Source of the DNA: CAZSMC01 sp964607755
GTDB taxonomy: Bacteria; Zhuqueibacterota; Zhuqueibacteria; Residuimicrobiales; Krinioviventaceae
NCBI GenBank assembly: GCA_964607755.1
Contig: CAZSMC010000002.1
Location: 1-64,000 of the forward strand
Length of the DNA stretch: 64,000 nucleotides
Reading direction: 5' to 3'
Shown in pieces: positions 8,775 through 17,913 of this stretch; within the stretch, counting starts at the first letter, position 1, and the number at the start of each line of letters is the position of its first letter. The notes beneath the pieces were generated by a model. The model saw only the letters and a program-made list of their open reading frames with translations, had not been told where the DNA came from and ran no database searches. The position numbers and the translations under genes are program-made.

Positions 8775-10229
8775 ATGCTCAATTTCATGCAGGTTATGCG
8801 GCTGATCGCGCTGCTTGCGCTGATTTTGTGCACCTTTATGCTCATACCGGTGTTGGTCGCTTTGCTTTACAAAGAATATCAGGTGCTGCCGGCGTTTTTT
8901 CTACCCATTGCCGGAACCGCCACACTATCCGGACTTTTTCTGCTGCTGTCCAGCGCCTCTAAAATCGAAGAGCTGTCAGTCAAAGACGGATTTCTGTTTG
9001 TCACGCTGAGCTGGGTGACCGCCTCGCTGATCGGCTGCCTGCCGTTCGTACTATCCGGCGCAATCCCCTCGTTTACCGATGCTTTTTTCGAAGCCATGTC
9101 CGGATTCAGCACCACGGGAGCTTCGATCCTCACTAATATTGAATCCCTGCACAACAGCATCCTCTTTTGGCGTTCCCTGACGCACTGGCTAGGCGGTATG
9201 GGCATTGTGGTGCTCACAGTGGCGCTGCTGCCGATCCTCGGTATCGGTGGGGTGCAATTGCTCAAAGCCGAGGCGCATGGTCCCATGCTCCACAAGACCA
9301 TGCCGCGCATCGCTCAGACCGCCAAAACCCTGTGGCTGCTGTATCTCGCCCTAACAGTGCTGGAAACCCTGCTGCTCATGTTTGGCGGCATGTCTCTGTT
9401 TGATGCTCTGACGCATACTTTCGGCACCCTGGCCACCGGCGGATTCTCGCCCAAAAACGCCAGTGTCGGACATTATTCCTCCGCTTATATCCAGATTGTG
9501 GTGACGGTGTTTATGATCCTCGCCGGTGTCAATTTCGGTTTGTATTTCCGCGCGGTCACCAGACGTTTTGATCAGGTGCTGCGCAACAGTGAACTCAAAG
9601 TCTATCTGTCGGTTTTCATCATTGCTACCGCCGTGGTTGCGCTTTCTTTGTACGGCGCTGTGTATAGCGGGGCAGGGGAGAGCCTGCGCTACGCCGCGTT
9701 CCAGTCTGCGTCAATTTTGACCACGACCGGTTACGCCACCGCGGATTTTGCCGCCTGGCCGGCCCTGGCCAAAGCAGTGCTGTTTTTTCTTATGTTTGTC
9801 GGCGGCTGTTCCGGCTCCACCGGCGGCGGCATCAAGGTGATCCGTGTGTTCTCGCTGATTAAACTGGCCCTGAATGAAATGAAACACATGATCCACCCGC
9901 GTGGAATTTTTCGCATCCGCATCGACGGCGAAATCCTGGCGAAAAAGTATTTTTATCCGGTGATTGGCTTTTTTGTCCTGTATATCTTTATCCTGCTGCT
10001 CATCACTCTGGCTGTGGCTGCAGCCGGCAATGATCTGCTGACATCGTTTTCCACCGCTCTGGTCACCCTGGGTAATATTGGTCCAGGATTCGGCAAGATC
10101 GGTCCAACCCTCAATTATCAGTTTTTTCCGGATACGATAAAATGGATTCTGTCATTTGCCATGATGATCGGTCGTCTGGAATTGTACACTGTGTTGGTAT
10201 TATTCACAAAAGAGTTCTGGCAGCAATGA
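8775..10229 (+). CDS. trkH: Trk potassium channel/transporter TrkH
   Basis: This 484-residue inner-membrane protein has about ten hydrophobic segments and four pore-loop repeats. The selectivity-filter glycine segments are visible: SGFSTTGAS, LATGGFSPK, LTTTGYATA and TLGNIGPGFG. The GGCSGSTGGGIKVIR motif that follows the third repeat is characteristic. With TrkA it imports K+ for osmotic and pH homeostasis. It starts 2 bp after the trkA stop and the tail ELYTVLVLFTKEFW is typical of the family. No clear terminator was seen after it. Confidence 0.95.
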   Translation: MLNFMQVMRLIALLALILCTFMLIPVLVALLYKEYQVLPAFFLPIAGTATLSGLFLLLSSASKIEELSVKDGFLFVTLSWVTASLIGCLPFVLSGAIPSFTDAFFEAMSGFSTTGASILTNIESLHNSILFWRSLTHWLGGMGIVVLTVALLPILGIGGVQLLKAEAHGPMLHKTMPRIAQTAKTLWLLYLALTVLETLLLMFGGMSLFDALTHTFGTLATGGFSPKNASVGHYSSAYIQIVVTVFMILAGVNFGLYFRAVTRRFDQVLRNSELKVYLSVFIIATAVVALSLYGAVYSGAGESLRYAAFQSASILTTTGYATADFAAWPALAKAVLFFLMFVGGCSGSTGGGIKVIRVFSLIKLALNEMKHMIHPRGIFRIRIDGEILAKKYFYPVIGFFVLYIFILLLITLAVAAAGNDLLTSFSTALVTLGNIGPGFGKIGPTLNYQFFPDTIKWILSFAMMIGRLELYTVLVLFTKEFWQQ

Positions 10230-10257
10230 TTCGCTGCAATCTAAATCCCCAATTTCC

Positions 10258-10570
10258 TCACCCGATCCTTGCAGCTTCTCGGCCTGTCAGGTCTGGTAGA
10301 TCGTCGTGATAGTTTTTGATAATAAAAGCAATGTTTCCCGTTGGAACAATAACCGGTTGAACCACCTGCTCGCCTTTCGCATATCCTACCAACCTGTGAA
10401 ACAAATCAACGCCATACCCGCTTGTATAATATTGTGGATCGTGTGTCAATATCAATCCTTCACCACCACTCGGATGAGTTCGTCTCAAAGCTGTATAACG
10501 ATTGTCCCTATTTTCCCAAACACGGATAAACCGGAATTAGGCAACATATCACAACCCAAAAGTTTTTCAT
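10258..10570 (-). pseudogene. Decayed gene: duplicated signal-peptide start joined to an unrelated C-terminal fragment
   Basis: From an ATG at 10570 the minus strand reads the same first codons as the glycosidase (MKNFWVVICCLIP) and then stops after a few unrelated codons. In another frame a protein-like segment runs to 10258. It includes LILTHDPQYYTSGYGVD and ends LTGREAARIG, has no plausible start of its own, and its family is not recognised. The picture is a deletion that joined the 5' end of a glycosidase-like gene copy to the 3' end of another gene. A functional product is unlikely. Confidence 0.6.
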
Positions 10571-10645
10571 GGCGGTGTCCTTTCAGGTTGATTGATGATA
10601 TTTTTTGAACGGTCTTAAAATCGATATCATTTTTGTAAAAGTCAA
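10536..10645 (-). repeat. Leader repeat, copy 2
   Basis: This is the second copy of the glycosidase leader. It is identical to 7147-7197 over the first 51 bp and similar over the rest, in the same orientation 3.4 kb away. The coding part breaks after about 13 codons. Confidence 0.85.
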
Positions 10646-11199
10646 TTGAGAGTGAGAAAACTCAACAAGTATGTATGAGCAGATCCATGAGTCTCGGTAA
10701 ATATGCAAATAGAGCAATATTGCCAGTAGAGGAACAATCATTCTGAGGATGATAAAAGTGTCTCGATTTACATAATGGATCGGTTTCCATAATTATTAAA
10801 ATATATTCAAAAAATATTTGCAAAACTCAGATTTCGCATCACACTGCTTGACATCAATGCAAAAAATTCCTAATATATAGCTGACAAGAGGGTAACCCGA
10901 TCTGTGCCTCTGTCGTTGTACCTGCCAATAACCAAATAATAGGAAAAAAGTGGCCGAAAATTATCCTTGCCTTTAAAATTCGGCCGATCTTTCAGATAAC
11001 TACATTGTGCTTTTCAATTACGATTCTGGCTTTGCCCGGCAAAGGTTGATCATCGACCAATTCTTATGCATGATATGTTATCTTTCCTTTCTTTGGAAAT
11101 AACAGACATGGTATCCTATGATAGATTCAGCTAACTCAATTTGAATGTATTGCCCTTCTAAAAATAGACTAAACAGTAGCTTTCGGAGAAGATAAAGTG

Positions 11200-12024
11200 A
11201 TGAAACAATTTAGATGTGAAACAGCGATTTCTATTTTTTTAACATTTCTTGCCACGTATCTTGTTTTATTTCCCATTTACTGTGATTTTTTGCATGCAGC
11301 GACTGATGACCAAAATAAACCGGTCATTTCGCACTATCCGGTCAAAGTGGCGCGTTACGGCCAAAGGATGTCAATCAAAGCGCATATCGGCGACGAGTCA
11401 TCGCTGCAAAAAGTCAGTCTTGTGCTAAACATTGACGGAACAACAAAGCGAGGCAGAATGCGGGAAATGTCAACTGCCAGCTCGGTTCCTGTTATTGTCC
11501 GTGTTATCAAGGATGCACAGGTCTATTCCGGTCCGGGTTCACAGTATAAATTCCGCGGTCATGTTCGCTCCGGAGACGTACTCAAAGTGTCGCAAGTTCG
11601 AGACAATTATTTTCAGATTCTTTCGGAGCAAGGTGTTCAAGGCTATCTTTTAAAAGCCAATGTAGAAATCCTTGGCACCGGCCGGGTTTACGGTGTGACC
11701 TTGCCGGAATCATTGACACGCCGTACAGAACTTGTTTACCAAATCGAAGCCGTCGATGTCTATGGTAATATGTCAGCAACAAATCCGGTTCAGGTCAGAT
11801 TGTTTACCGATGAACAAATTAGAGAGTTAATGGCAAAGCGAAAGACAGGTGTCAGTCAATCTGTTTCTAAATCATCAACAGATTCACCACAGTCCAAGCC
11901 AGCATATAAAAGAGCATGGTTTTGGCTCTTACTGCTTGCGGTTGGCGGCGGCACTTATGCCCTGATATCGCAAACCAAAACAGAAAAAGATGGCGCTGTT
12001 GATATTCTGGTCGAATGGGAGTAG
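11200..12024 (+). CDS. SH3b-domain membrane-anchored envelope protein
   Basis: This protein of about 274 residues has an N-terminal signal or anchor (FLTFLATYLVLFPIYCDF). A bacterial SH3-like domain follows at about 95-155 (VIKDAQVYSGPGSQYKFRG...SGDVLKV...YFQILSEQGVQGYL). After a beta-rich stretch and a Ser/Lys-rich linker comes a second hydrophobic segment near the C-terminus (AWFWLLLLAVGGGTYAL). SH3b domains usually bind cell-wall peptides or protein partners. The ATG at 11200 was chosen; a GTG directly before it is also possible, with GGAG at 11185. It is followed by the cohesin lipoprotein after 35 bp and is probably the first gene of a three-gene operon. The exact role is unknown. Confidence 0.75.
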   Translation: MKQFRCETAISIFLTFLATYLVLFPIYCDFLHAATDDQNKPVISHYPVKVARYGQRMSIKAHIGDESSLQKVSLVLNIDGTTKRGRMREMSTASSVPVIVRVIKDAQVYSGPGSQYKFRGHVRSGDVLKVSQVRDNYFQILSEQGVQGYLLKANVEILGTGRVYGVTLPESLTRRTELVYQIEAVDVYGNMSATNPVQVRLFTDEQIRELMAKRKTGVSQSVSKSSTDSPQSKPAYKRAWFWLLLLAVGGGTYALISQTKTEKDGAVDILVEWE

Positions 12025-12059
12025 GATTGATTTGAATTATTAGCTTTTTGGAGTGAAAA

Positions 12060-12893
12060 ATGGATTTCAAAAAACGCAATTATCTTGTTTGTTTATTTTT
12101 TCTTTTTGTTTACGCTTTATCAATTTCATGCAGTAAACTGTCACCACTCGATTCTCCTGAAAATTCATACAGCTCTATTGCTGCGCATGTAAAGTTTATG
12201 GAACCGAGATTATCTGCAGCTTCTTTTGACAGCTTGATTCTCACCATCAAAGGAAAAGATGTCAATACGGTCAAGCAAAAGCTGACGCTTGAAGGAACAA
12301 AAGCAAACGCGCACGTCAAAGTTCCGGCAGATGTGGAATTGACCGCGAGCGTTACAGCTTTTAAAGACAGTATGCAGGTCATGCAAGGGGATAATACTTT
12401 TTCTGTTGATGCAGGAAAGACGGTCGCATTGACCATAAAGATGGATTTCCTCGTACCGACCATCATTCTTTCGCCGCCAGACTCTGTGCTATTCAAAGGA
12501 GAAAAAATAACGCTTTATTTGGCAGCCCGAAGCATTGTGGATATGGCAACATTTGGCGCGCAAGTGCAATTTGATCCGTCAATTCTTCAGGTTGAAGAGT
12601 TAGGCCGCGAAGATGATTTTTTAACGAGTAAAGCCGGAAATGTGAACCAGCTTTTATTTACGCAAAATAATGAAAAAGGAACAATAGATGTGGTGCTTGG
12701 CATTTTCCCGGCATCCAAATGTGTAACCGGCGAGGGCAATGTGGGACGGATTGTCTTTACGGCAATCAGTTCAGGCACAACAGACTTGTCCATTCGCATC
12801 GATCACGATAAAAATTCTAATTATGCGTTATTTGATAAAAACGCTGATCTCATGTACGCGATGGGTCTTGGTGGCAGAATCACTGTCCAATAA
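12060..12893 (+). CDS. Lipoprotein with a cohesin-like domain
   Basis: This 277-residue protein starts at an ATG with GGAG 6 bp upstream. It has a lipoprotein signal with lipobox LSISC|SK, so it is predicted to be lipid-anchored in the outer envelope. A first beta-rich part (40-135) is followed by a cohesin-type beta-sandwich (about 142-275), recognisable by AQVQFDPSILQVEEL, then VGRIVFTAISSGTTDLSI. Cohesins bind dockerins, and the next gene encodes a protein with a dockerin-like module and two further cohesin-like modules. A membrane-anchored cohesin beside a dockerin protein suggests, but does not prove, a surface tethering pair. Cohesin-like folds also occur outside cellulosomes. Confidence 0.75.
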   Translation: MDFKKRNYLVCLFFLFVYALSISCSKLSPLDSPENSYSSIAAHVKFMEPRLSAASFDSLILTIKGKDVNTVKQKLTLEGTKANAHVKVPADVELTASVTAFKDSMQVMQGDNTFSVDAGKTVALTIKMDFLVPTIILSPPDSVLFKGEKITLYLAARSIVDMATFGAQVQFDPSILQVEELGREDDFLTSKAGNVNQLLFTQNNEKGTIDVVLGIFPASKCVTGEGNVGRIVFTAISSGTTDLSIRIDHDKNSNYALFDKNADLMYAMGLGGRITVQ

Positions 12894-12933
12894 ACTGGCA
12901 CGATCCGACGACTGATTTAATGTGGAGTTAAAA

Positions 12934-15900
12934 ATGCTCAGAACAAATATCTTAATGACTTTACTTTTTCTTTTAGTTTCTGTTTTATTTTCTCAAAATA
13001 CCATCATTTCAACGACGTGGGGACCGCCGTCCACTGCTGATGAATGGCAAAAGTTTTCTATTTCTCTAACAGCCGATGAATTCGATATTTCGGATTCCGA
13101 TTTTGCTGACGTGATGGCAAACGTACAGCGCATCCGGATTCAAACCGAATCTCACAGCGGGTACGATGTGGGATCAATCGATCAAGTCCGGGTAGGAGAC
13201 CGATTTTCCAGCACCTTTGACTCAGGTCTTGACGGCTGGAACGCGCATGGCGACGGCACGTTAAACTGGATCGAAAATGGAGGGATGTCAAACAGCGGAC
13301 ATATCGCAATACATGACTGGGCTCGAGGTGACTGGCACTATGCCGTTGCCCCTGCCGAATGGAGCGGCGATTGGAGTGGATTGATAGGTTCATCATTTGA
13401 ATTTTACTACAAGTCTGATTATCCGGACGCCGCAACAGTGCTCGAAATTTCCAGCGAATTTGAAAAACGAATTATTCTGAACGCCACGCCGCTTATTACA
13501 CCGCAAAACACAAGCTCAAAAGTCAAAGTCAGTTTGAATGAAATCCCAAATTCTGATGTTGAAATTTCTCTTTCTTCGGAAAACGGTTGCTTCCAGGTAC
13601 CGTCAAGCGTGATTATTCCTGCGGGAGATGAATACACAGAATTCGATGCAACAGTACCAGAGGATGCAGAAACCGGATGCACATCTGCGATTGAAGCATC
13701 GGCATCGGGATATGTCCCGGCCAGGCTTATCCTTACCGTCGGAGAAACATCCGGAGGTGGAGGAACAGCAAAATTGTGCGGACAGGTCACCGACGCGACA
13801 AACGGCGAAGGAATTGCAGGGGCAGTGGTGACCGTTGCTGATCTTTCCGCAGTTACGGATGATAATGGCAATTATTGTATCGAGAACGTCCCGACTGACA
13901 TCGTTTCGGCCAATTTTTTCGGTGAACCACGCTCCGGACCGGCGCCTCTGACCGTGCAGTTCAATGATCTCTCTGGCACCGGTTCCCCGACAATTACCGC
14001 TTCGGCGGAAAACTATTCTACTTTTCGATCCACTGTTTCACTTTCAGCAGGTGAAGAAAAAACTCTGGATATTTCGCTCAGTCCGGGAATTACCGATGCC
14101 GAGATGCGCATCGTATTGAACTGGGGCGAAAATCCGCGAGACCTGGATCTGCACTTGCTTGTTCCGGGCGATGCCACCCATTCTCCATATCATATGTACT
14201 TTGACGATAAAGGAGAACAAGAAAGTTTTCCTTATGCCTTTTTAGATCACGATGATCGGTACAGTTACGGACCGGAAACCATCACACTTGGCACATTCAT
14301 CTCCGGGACGTATAAATTTTATGTTCACAAATATGCCGGAACAGGTGATTTGACCGCGTCCGAGGCCGTTGTGCAGATTTATAATAAATCCGGTCTGGTA
14401 AATACGGTCAATGTGCCGGTAAGCGGCACCGGTGACTATTGGGCGGTAGGTGAAATTGATGGACGAACCGGCCAGGTCCTGATCAATAGTGTGATCCAGG
14501 AAGAGGAACCTTCACTTTCGGGTATGAGCGCAAAATTACAAAAAAGACAAGTGAAAAGTTCGTTCTCTGCTGCAGCAATCACCTCCTGGGCATGGTATTT
14601 TAATAACGATGGCGTCATAGACTCGAACAGCGAAAATCCATCCTGGATTTATCATGACGCCGGGGATTATACTGTCAGCTTGACGGTATCGGATGGAACG
14701 AACAGTTATACTGAAACAAAAACAAATTACATCACCGTCACCGGCGAATCTTATTCTGATGATGCGTATCACGTATCGATCACAAGTATTGATGCAACAA
14801 ATTTTCCACTTGTTAAAACATTTGTTTCAGTCATCGATACGGCGACCGGTAACCCGCTTGGTGAGCTTCCGAACTCTGCTTTTGATATTACTGAAAACGG
14901 CATGACTGTTTCAGAAATTGTCATCGAAAAATTAAGCATCTCTTCCGGGGCAAAAGCGGACATTGCATTCATTTTCGATACCACTGGCAGCATGGAGGGA
15001 GTGATGAACACGCTTAAAAACCGATGTCTTGTGTTTGCGGATTCTCTTGCCGCAAAAGGTGTAGATTACCGTTTGGGACTGGTAACATTTGCGGATGAGG
15101 TGCTGTCGATCCACGATTTCACGTCCGATGCGAGGGAATTTAAAACCTGGATTGAAGGATTGAGCGCCACCGGCGGAGGTGACTCTAAAGAAAATGCGTT
15201 AGAAGCGATCGAATCTGCAGCCGGGTTGAGCTATCGGGAGGTGGCGCAGAGGGTTACTATTCTCATCACCGATGCCGATTATCATGAGGCAGGTGAAAGC
15301 GGTGACGGAACGACAGATTTTACCACAGAAAGTCTCGTTTCATTTTTGAACGATCGGAATATTCTGTGTAACGTCGTTGGTCCGGACATGCCGCAACATA
15401 AAATAATGGCCAAACAAACCCGCGGATATTATTATCGAATCCAGGATGATTTTTCCGATATCATTGACCGGATCGGCGATCAGATTAGCAATCAATATGT
15501 CACTACCTTTGTTCCAAATAATACGACGCCTGACAATACCTATCGAACAGTAAAAGTTGCCATTGATCATGATGGCAAAAGCGGTCAAGATAGAGCGTCG
15601 TATTATGTGGGTTCTACAAAATTGGTTTCACATCCTCCGGTGGTCATTGGATTAAAAAGGCAACGGTTTACTCTTGACATTTATGTGCAGAATATCATGA
15701 ATCTGTCAGCAGCAAAATATTATCTTACATACGACAAGACAAAAGTTAAAGCTGTTAATGTGTTATCAGGCGAATTTATGAGCAGCAGTGGCGCGTCCGA
15801 GACGTTTATTTATGACATTGTTCATGACTCTGGCAAGGTTGAGATCAATCAATCCCGATTAGTACAATCCGGCTCGACCGAGTCGATATCCGGTAGCGGT

Positions 15901-16995
15901 CATTTGGCAACTGTTGAATTTGAGGTGCTGGTCGATGAATGTACCAGTTCTATTGATTTTTACGGTCTGGATTTTCGACAACTGAATGGCGAGTCTATCC
16001 ATATCTCTGCAACAGGCTCCCAGGTAAAATCCGCAGGTGTGGCCGGGGCATCATCGTCCATATTATGCGATTTTGACAAAGATCTTGACATTGATACACG
16101 AGATTTTTCCTTACTGGGAACGTATTGGAAACCTGTTAATAACAGCCTCGGAGATGTGGGTCCGGCAAACGGTGCTGTTCCGTTACTTTCTTCTGCACCC
16201 GATGGCAAAGTTGATTTTGAAGATTTGTTCACGTTTACCCGCATGTGGAACTGGTATTATCTGTCGTTAGGCACATCCGGAACGGCTTTGGCAAAGGAAA
16301 ATGCTACACTGTCCTGGGATCTCATCAACGACAAAAATGTGTTACAGATGAATGTTAAAATTCAAAATGTATCTGATCTGGCGATGGGACATATTATTTT
16401 TTATTATAATGATGCCGCCTTATCCGTCAAGCACATCGAGCAGGGAGAAGTGCTCACGACAGCGGATGCATCCAGCGGCTTGATTTCAGACATCAATCAA
16501 GCTGGAATCGTAGATGTAGCTTTTTCAAAATTAGCGCACATTAATCAGAGTGCTACGCTTGATCCTAGCGGTGTTTTGTTTTCAGTCTTTTTTGAAAAGA
16601 CAGGACATGGGGGGCAAGCTGGCCTGGAGCTAGGTTCAGTTGATTTGCGCTCGCGAAATAACCAGCCGCTTCAGGTTTATCATCAGGAAAGTGATGATCT
16701 GAGTTTTGAAACAGTGCCGGCAACATTCCAATTAACAAATTATCCGAATCCGTTTAACAACCGCACAAAAATCCAATATCAACTGCCAAAAGAAACACAT
16801 GTTGATATTCAAATTATCAACATACTCGGTCAGCCTGTTCGCGTTCTTGTACGAAAACGCATGGACGCCGGTGAATATGAAATCCATTGGGATGGGAAAA
16901 ACAATACCGGCGTTGATGTGATGTCAGGGATGTATATGCTGAAAATGACAGCAGGAGATCAAACGCTTGTCAGAAAATTATTGTTCTTGAAATAG
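12934..16995 (+). CDS. Giant secreted protein: vWFA, two cohesin-like and a dockerin-like module, T9SS tail
   Basis: This 1353-residue exported protein starts at the ATG at 12934, with GGAG at 12924. After the signal peptide come, in order: a beta-sandwich (about 25-175, STFDSGLDGWNAHGDG), an Ig-like stretch, and a carboxypeptidase-regulatory-like domain (about 282-385, GQVTDATNGEGIAGA). Next is a DUF2135/YfaP-like domain (LNWGENPRDLDLHL, about 390-515) and a PKD domain second half (TSWAWYFNNDG, about 549-605). A von Willebrand A domain follows with the metal site DTTGS (about 675-860). It ends with a cohesin-like domain (about 910-1035), dockerin-type EF-hand repeats (DFDKDLDIDTRDF and DGKVDFEDLF, about 1040-1105), a second cohesin-like domain, and the sorting tail YPNPFNN. 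The first half of the PKD domain is displaced about 200 residues upstream, inside the regulatory-like domain. It is probably a surface adhesin or scaffold. Confidence 0.8.
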   Translation: MLRTNILMTLLFLLVSVLFSQNTIISTTWGPPSTADEWQKFSISLTADEFDISDSDFADVMANVQRIRIQTESHSGYDVGSIDQVRVGDRFSSTFDSGLDGWNAHGDGTLNWIENGGMSNSGHIAIHDWARGDWHYAVAPAEWSGDWSGLIGSSFEFYYKSDYPDAATVLEISSEFEKRIILNATPLITPQNTSSKVKVSLNEIPNSDVEISLSSENGCFQVPSSVIIPAGDEYTEFDATVPEDAETGCTSAIEASASGYVPARLILTVGETSGGGGTAKLCGQVTDATNGEGIAGAVVTVADLSAVTDDNGNYCIENVPTDIVSANFFGEPRSGPAPLTVQFNDLSGTGSPTITASAENYSTFRSTVSLSAGEEKTLDISLSPGITDAEMRIVLNWGENPRDLDLHLLVPGDATHSPYHMYFDDKGEQESFPYAFLDHDDRYSYGPETITLGTFISGTYKFYVHKYAGTGDLTASEAVVQIYNKSGLVNTVNVPVSGTGDYWAVGEIDGRTGQVLINSVIQEEEPSLSGMSAKLQKRQVKSSFSAAAITSWAWYFNNDGVIDSNSENPSWIYHDAGDYTVSLTVSDGTNSYTETKTNYITVTGESYSDDAYHVSITSIDATNFPLVKTFVSVIDTATGNPLGELPNSAFDITENGMTVSEIVIEKLSISSGAKADIAFIFDTTGSMEGVMNTLKNRCLVFADSLAAKGVDYRLGLVTFADEVLSIHDFTSDAREFKTWIEGLSATGGGDSKENALEAIESAAGLSYREVAQRVTILITDADYHEAGESGDGTTDFTTESLVSFLNDRNILCNVVGPDMPQHKIMAKQTRGYYYRIQDDFSDIIDRIGDQISNQYVTTFVPNNTTPDNTYRTVKVAIDHDGKSGQDRASYYVGSTKLVSHPPVVIGLKRQRFTLDIYVQNIMNLSAAKYYLTYDKTKVKAVNVLSGEFMSSSGASETFIYDIVHDSGKVEINQSRLVQSGSTESISGSGHLATVEFEVLVDECTSSIDFYGLDFRQLNGESIHISATGSQVKSAGVAGASSSILCDFDKDLDIDTRDFSLLGTYWKPVNNSLGDVGPANGAVPLLSSAPDGKVDFEDLFTFTRMWNWYYLSLGTSGTALAKENATLSWDLINDKNVLQMNVKIQNVSDLAMGHIIFYYNDAALSVKHIEQGEVLTTADASSGLISDINQAGIVDVAFSKLAHINQSATLDPSGVLFSVFFEKTGHGGQAGLELGSVDLRSRNNQPLQVYHQESDDLSFETVPATFQLTNYPNPFNNRTKIQYQLPKETHVDIQIINILGQPVRVLVRKRMDAGEYEIHWDGKNNTGVDVMSGMYMLKMTAGDQTLVRKLLFLK

Positions 16996-17020
16996 AAATC
17001 CGGAAAGGACGCTCTTCTTT

Positions 17021-17058
17021 GTAGCCTGGACATAAAAACGTCCAGGCTACGTTTTATT
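17021..17058 (+). terminator. Rho-independent terminator of the cohesin operon
   Basis: There is a perfect 11-bp stem (GTAGCCTGGAC / GTCCAGGCTAC, 17021-17031 and 17040-17050) with an 8-base loop, followed by GTTTTATT. It sits 25 bp after the stop of the giant protein and before the convergent gene ending at 17080. Confidence 0.9.
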
Positions 17059-17079
17059 AAAGAACGACGCGACATGTGA

Positions 17080-17913
17080 TTATTTCAACAACACACACCG
17101 TCTTGTTCGAGACAATCCCGAGCCGGTTTCAACCCGGTAAAAATACACACCGCTTGTCAGTGATTCCGCATTTAACTGATAACTGTGACGGCCGGGGGAA
17201 AGAACTCCCAGATTTCTCTCGCGGACAATTCTGCCATTGACATCAATCAGTTTCAGATGGACATTCTCGGTTTCTGGTACGTTAAAGCTGATTGTCGTGA
17301 AAGGATTGAACGGATTCGGAAAATTCTGCTCGACTGAAAAGGTGTTCGGAACAGATTCTTCGTCCACAGCCGATTCTTCCAGCGGCACATCGCTGACATA
17401 AACCCGGTCGATCCACACCCAGGCATCCATGTTCTTGCCGACAAAAATCTTGAAATTGGCGGTCTCGTCTGTTGATTCGGAAATAAAATTGTGCTGAACG
17501 CGATGTGAAAATTCAGTTAAAACTGTATCCACCTGAAGGTATTTGGTATAAGGCGATTCTGCCAATTCCCACACAAAACTCACATTCAATTCGGCAGGTC
17601 CTTCCCAGGCGATCAGAAAATCGATGAAATACTCTACACCTTCCCAGATGGGGACAGATTGATACGTTTGCGCATACCACACTTCAGAGCCGCCATCAAT
17701 CACTTCCCAGCGAACGGAATAATCACCGGAGAGCATACCAGTATCATCCAGTTCATAGTTCGCATCGGCATCCGCTCCTCCGTCCCAGAAAATCCACGAT
17801 TCCAAACCATCATCAAATTCCCAGTTTGAAATCATGTTGTACTCCTGGGCAAATGCACTGAAACCAAGAGCCAATAACACCATAAAAATAATAACAAAAT
17901 AAGTCACTTTCAT
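17080..17913 (-). CDS. Secreted CBM4/9-type carbohydrate-binding-like protein with T9SS tail
   Basis: This 277-residue protein has a signal peptide (MKVTYFVIIFMVLLALGFSAFA). The ATG at 17913 is set by an AGGAGG ribosome site 5 bp upstream. The body (about 25-180) is a CBM4/9-like beta-sandwich (ISNWEFDDGLESWIFWDGG...VWIDRVYVSDV). The C-terminal sorting domain follows with QNFPNPFNPFTTISF and ends CVLLK. No catalytic motif is present. It resembles the middle parts of the proteins at 381-1334 and 3768-4865 and belongs to the same exported family. A sugar or polymer ligand is plausible but not shown. Confidence 0.85.
   Translation of the reverse strand: MKVTYFVIIFMVLLALGFSAFAQEYNMISNWEFDDGLESWIFWDGGADADANYELDDTGMLSGDYSVRWEVIDGGSEVWYAQTYQSVPIWEGVEYFIDFLIAWEGPAELNVSFVWELAESPYTKYLQVDTVLTEFSHRVQHNFISESTDETANFKIFVGKNMDAWVWIDRVYVSDVPLEESAVDEESVPNTFSVEQNFPNPFNPFTTISFNVPETENVHLKLIDVNGRIVRERNLGVLSPGRHSYQLNAESLTSGVYFYRVETGSGLSRTRRCVLLK

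Larger units (their letters stand above)
10230..11199. other. 970-bp non-coding or decayed stretch
   Basis: It contains a gene-fragment region (10258-10570) fused to a duplicated glycosidase leader (10536-10645). It also has a short GGCCGAA/TTCGGCC inverted repeat (10952-10985) and an imperfect hairpin with TTTCC/GGAAA arms near 11077-11103 ahead of the next gene. No intact gene or RNA gene was recognised in the rest. Confidence 0.6.

Noticed and set aside
10258..10488. Independent 76-residue gene
   Set aside because: The protein-like frame continues upstream without a start and is joined to a broken duplicated leader; better explained as a gene fragment.
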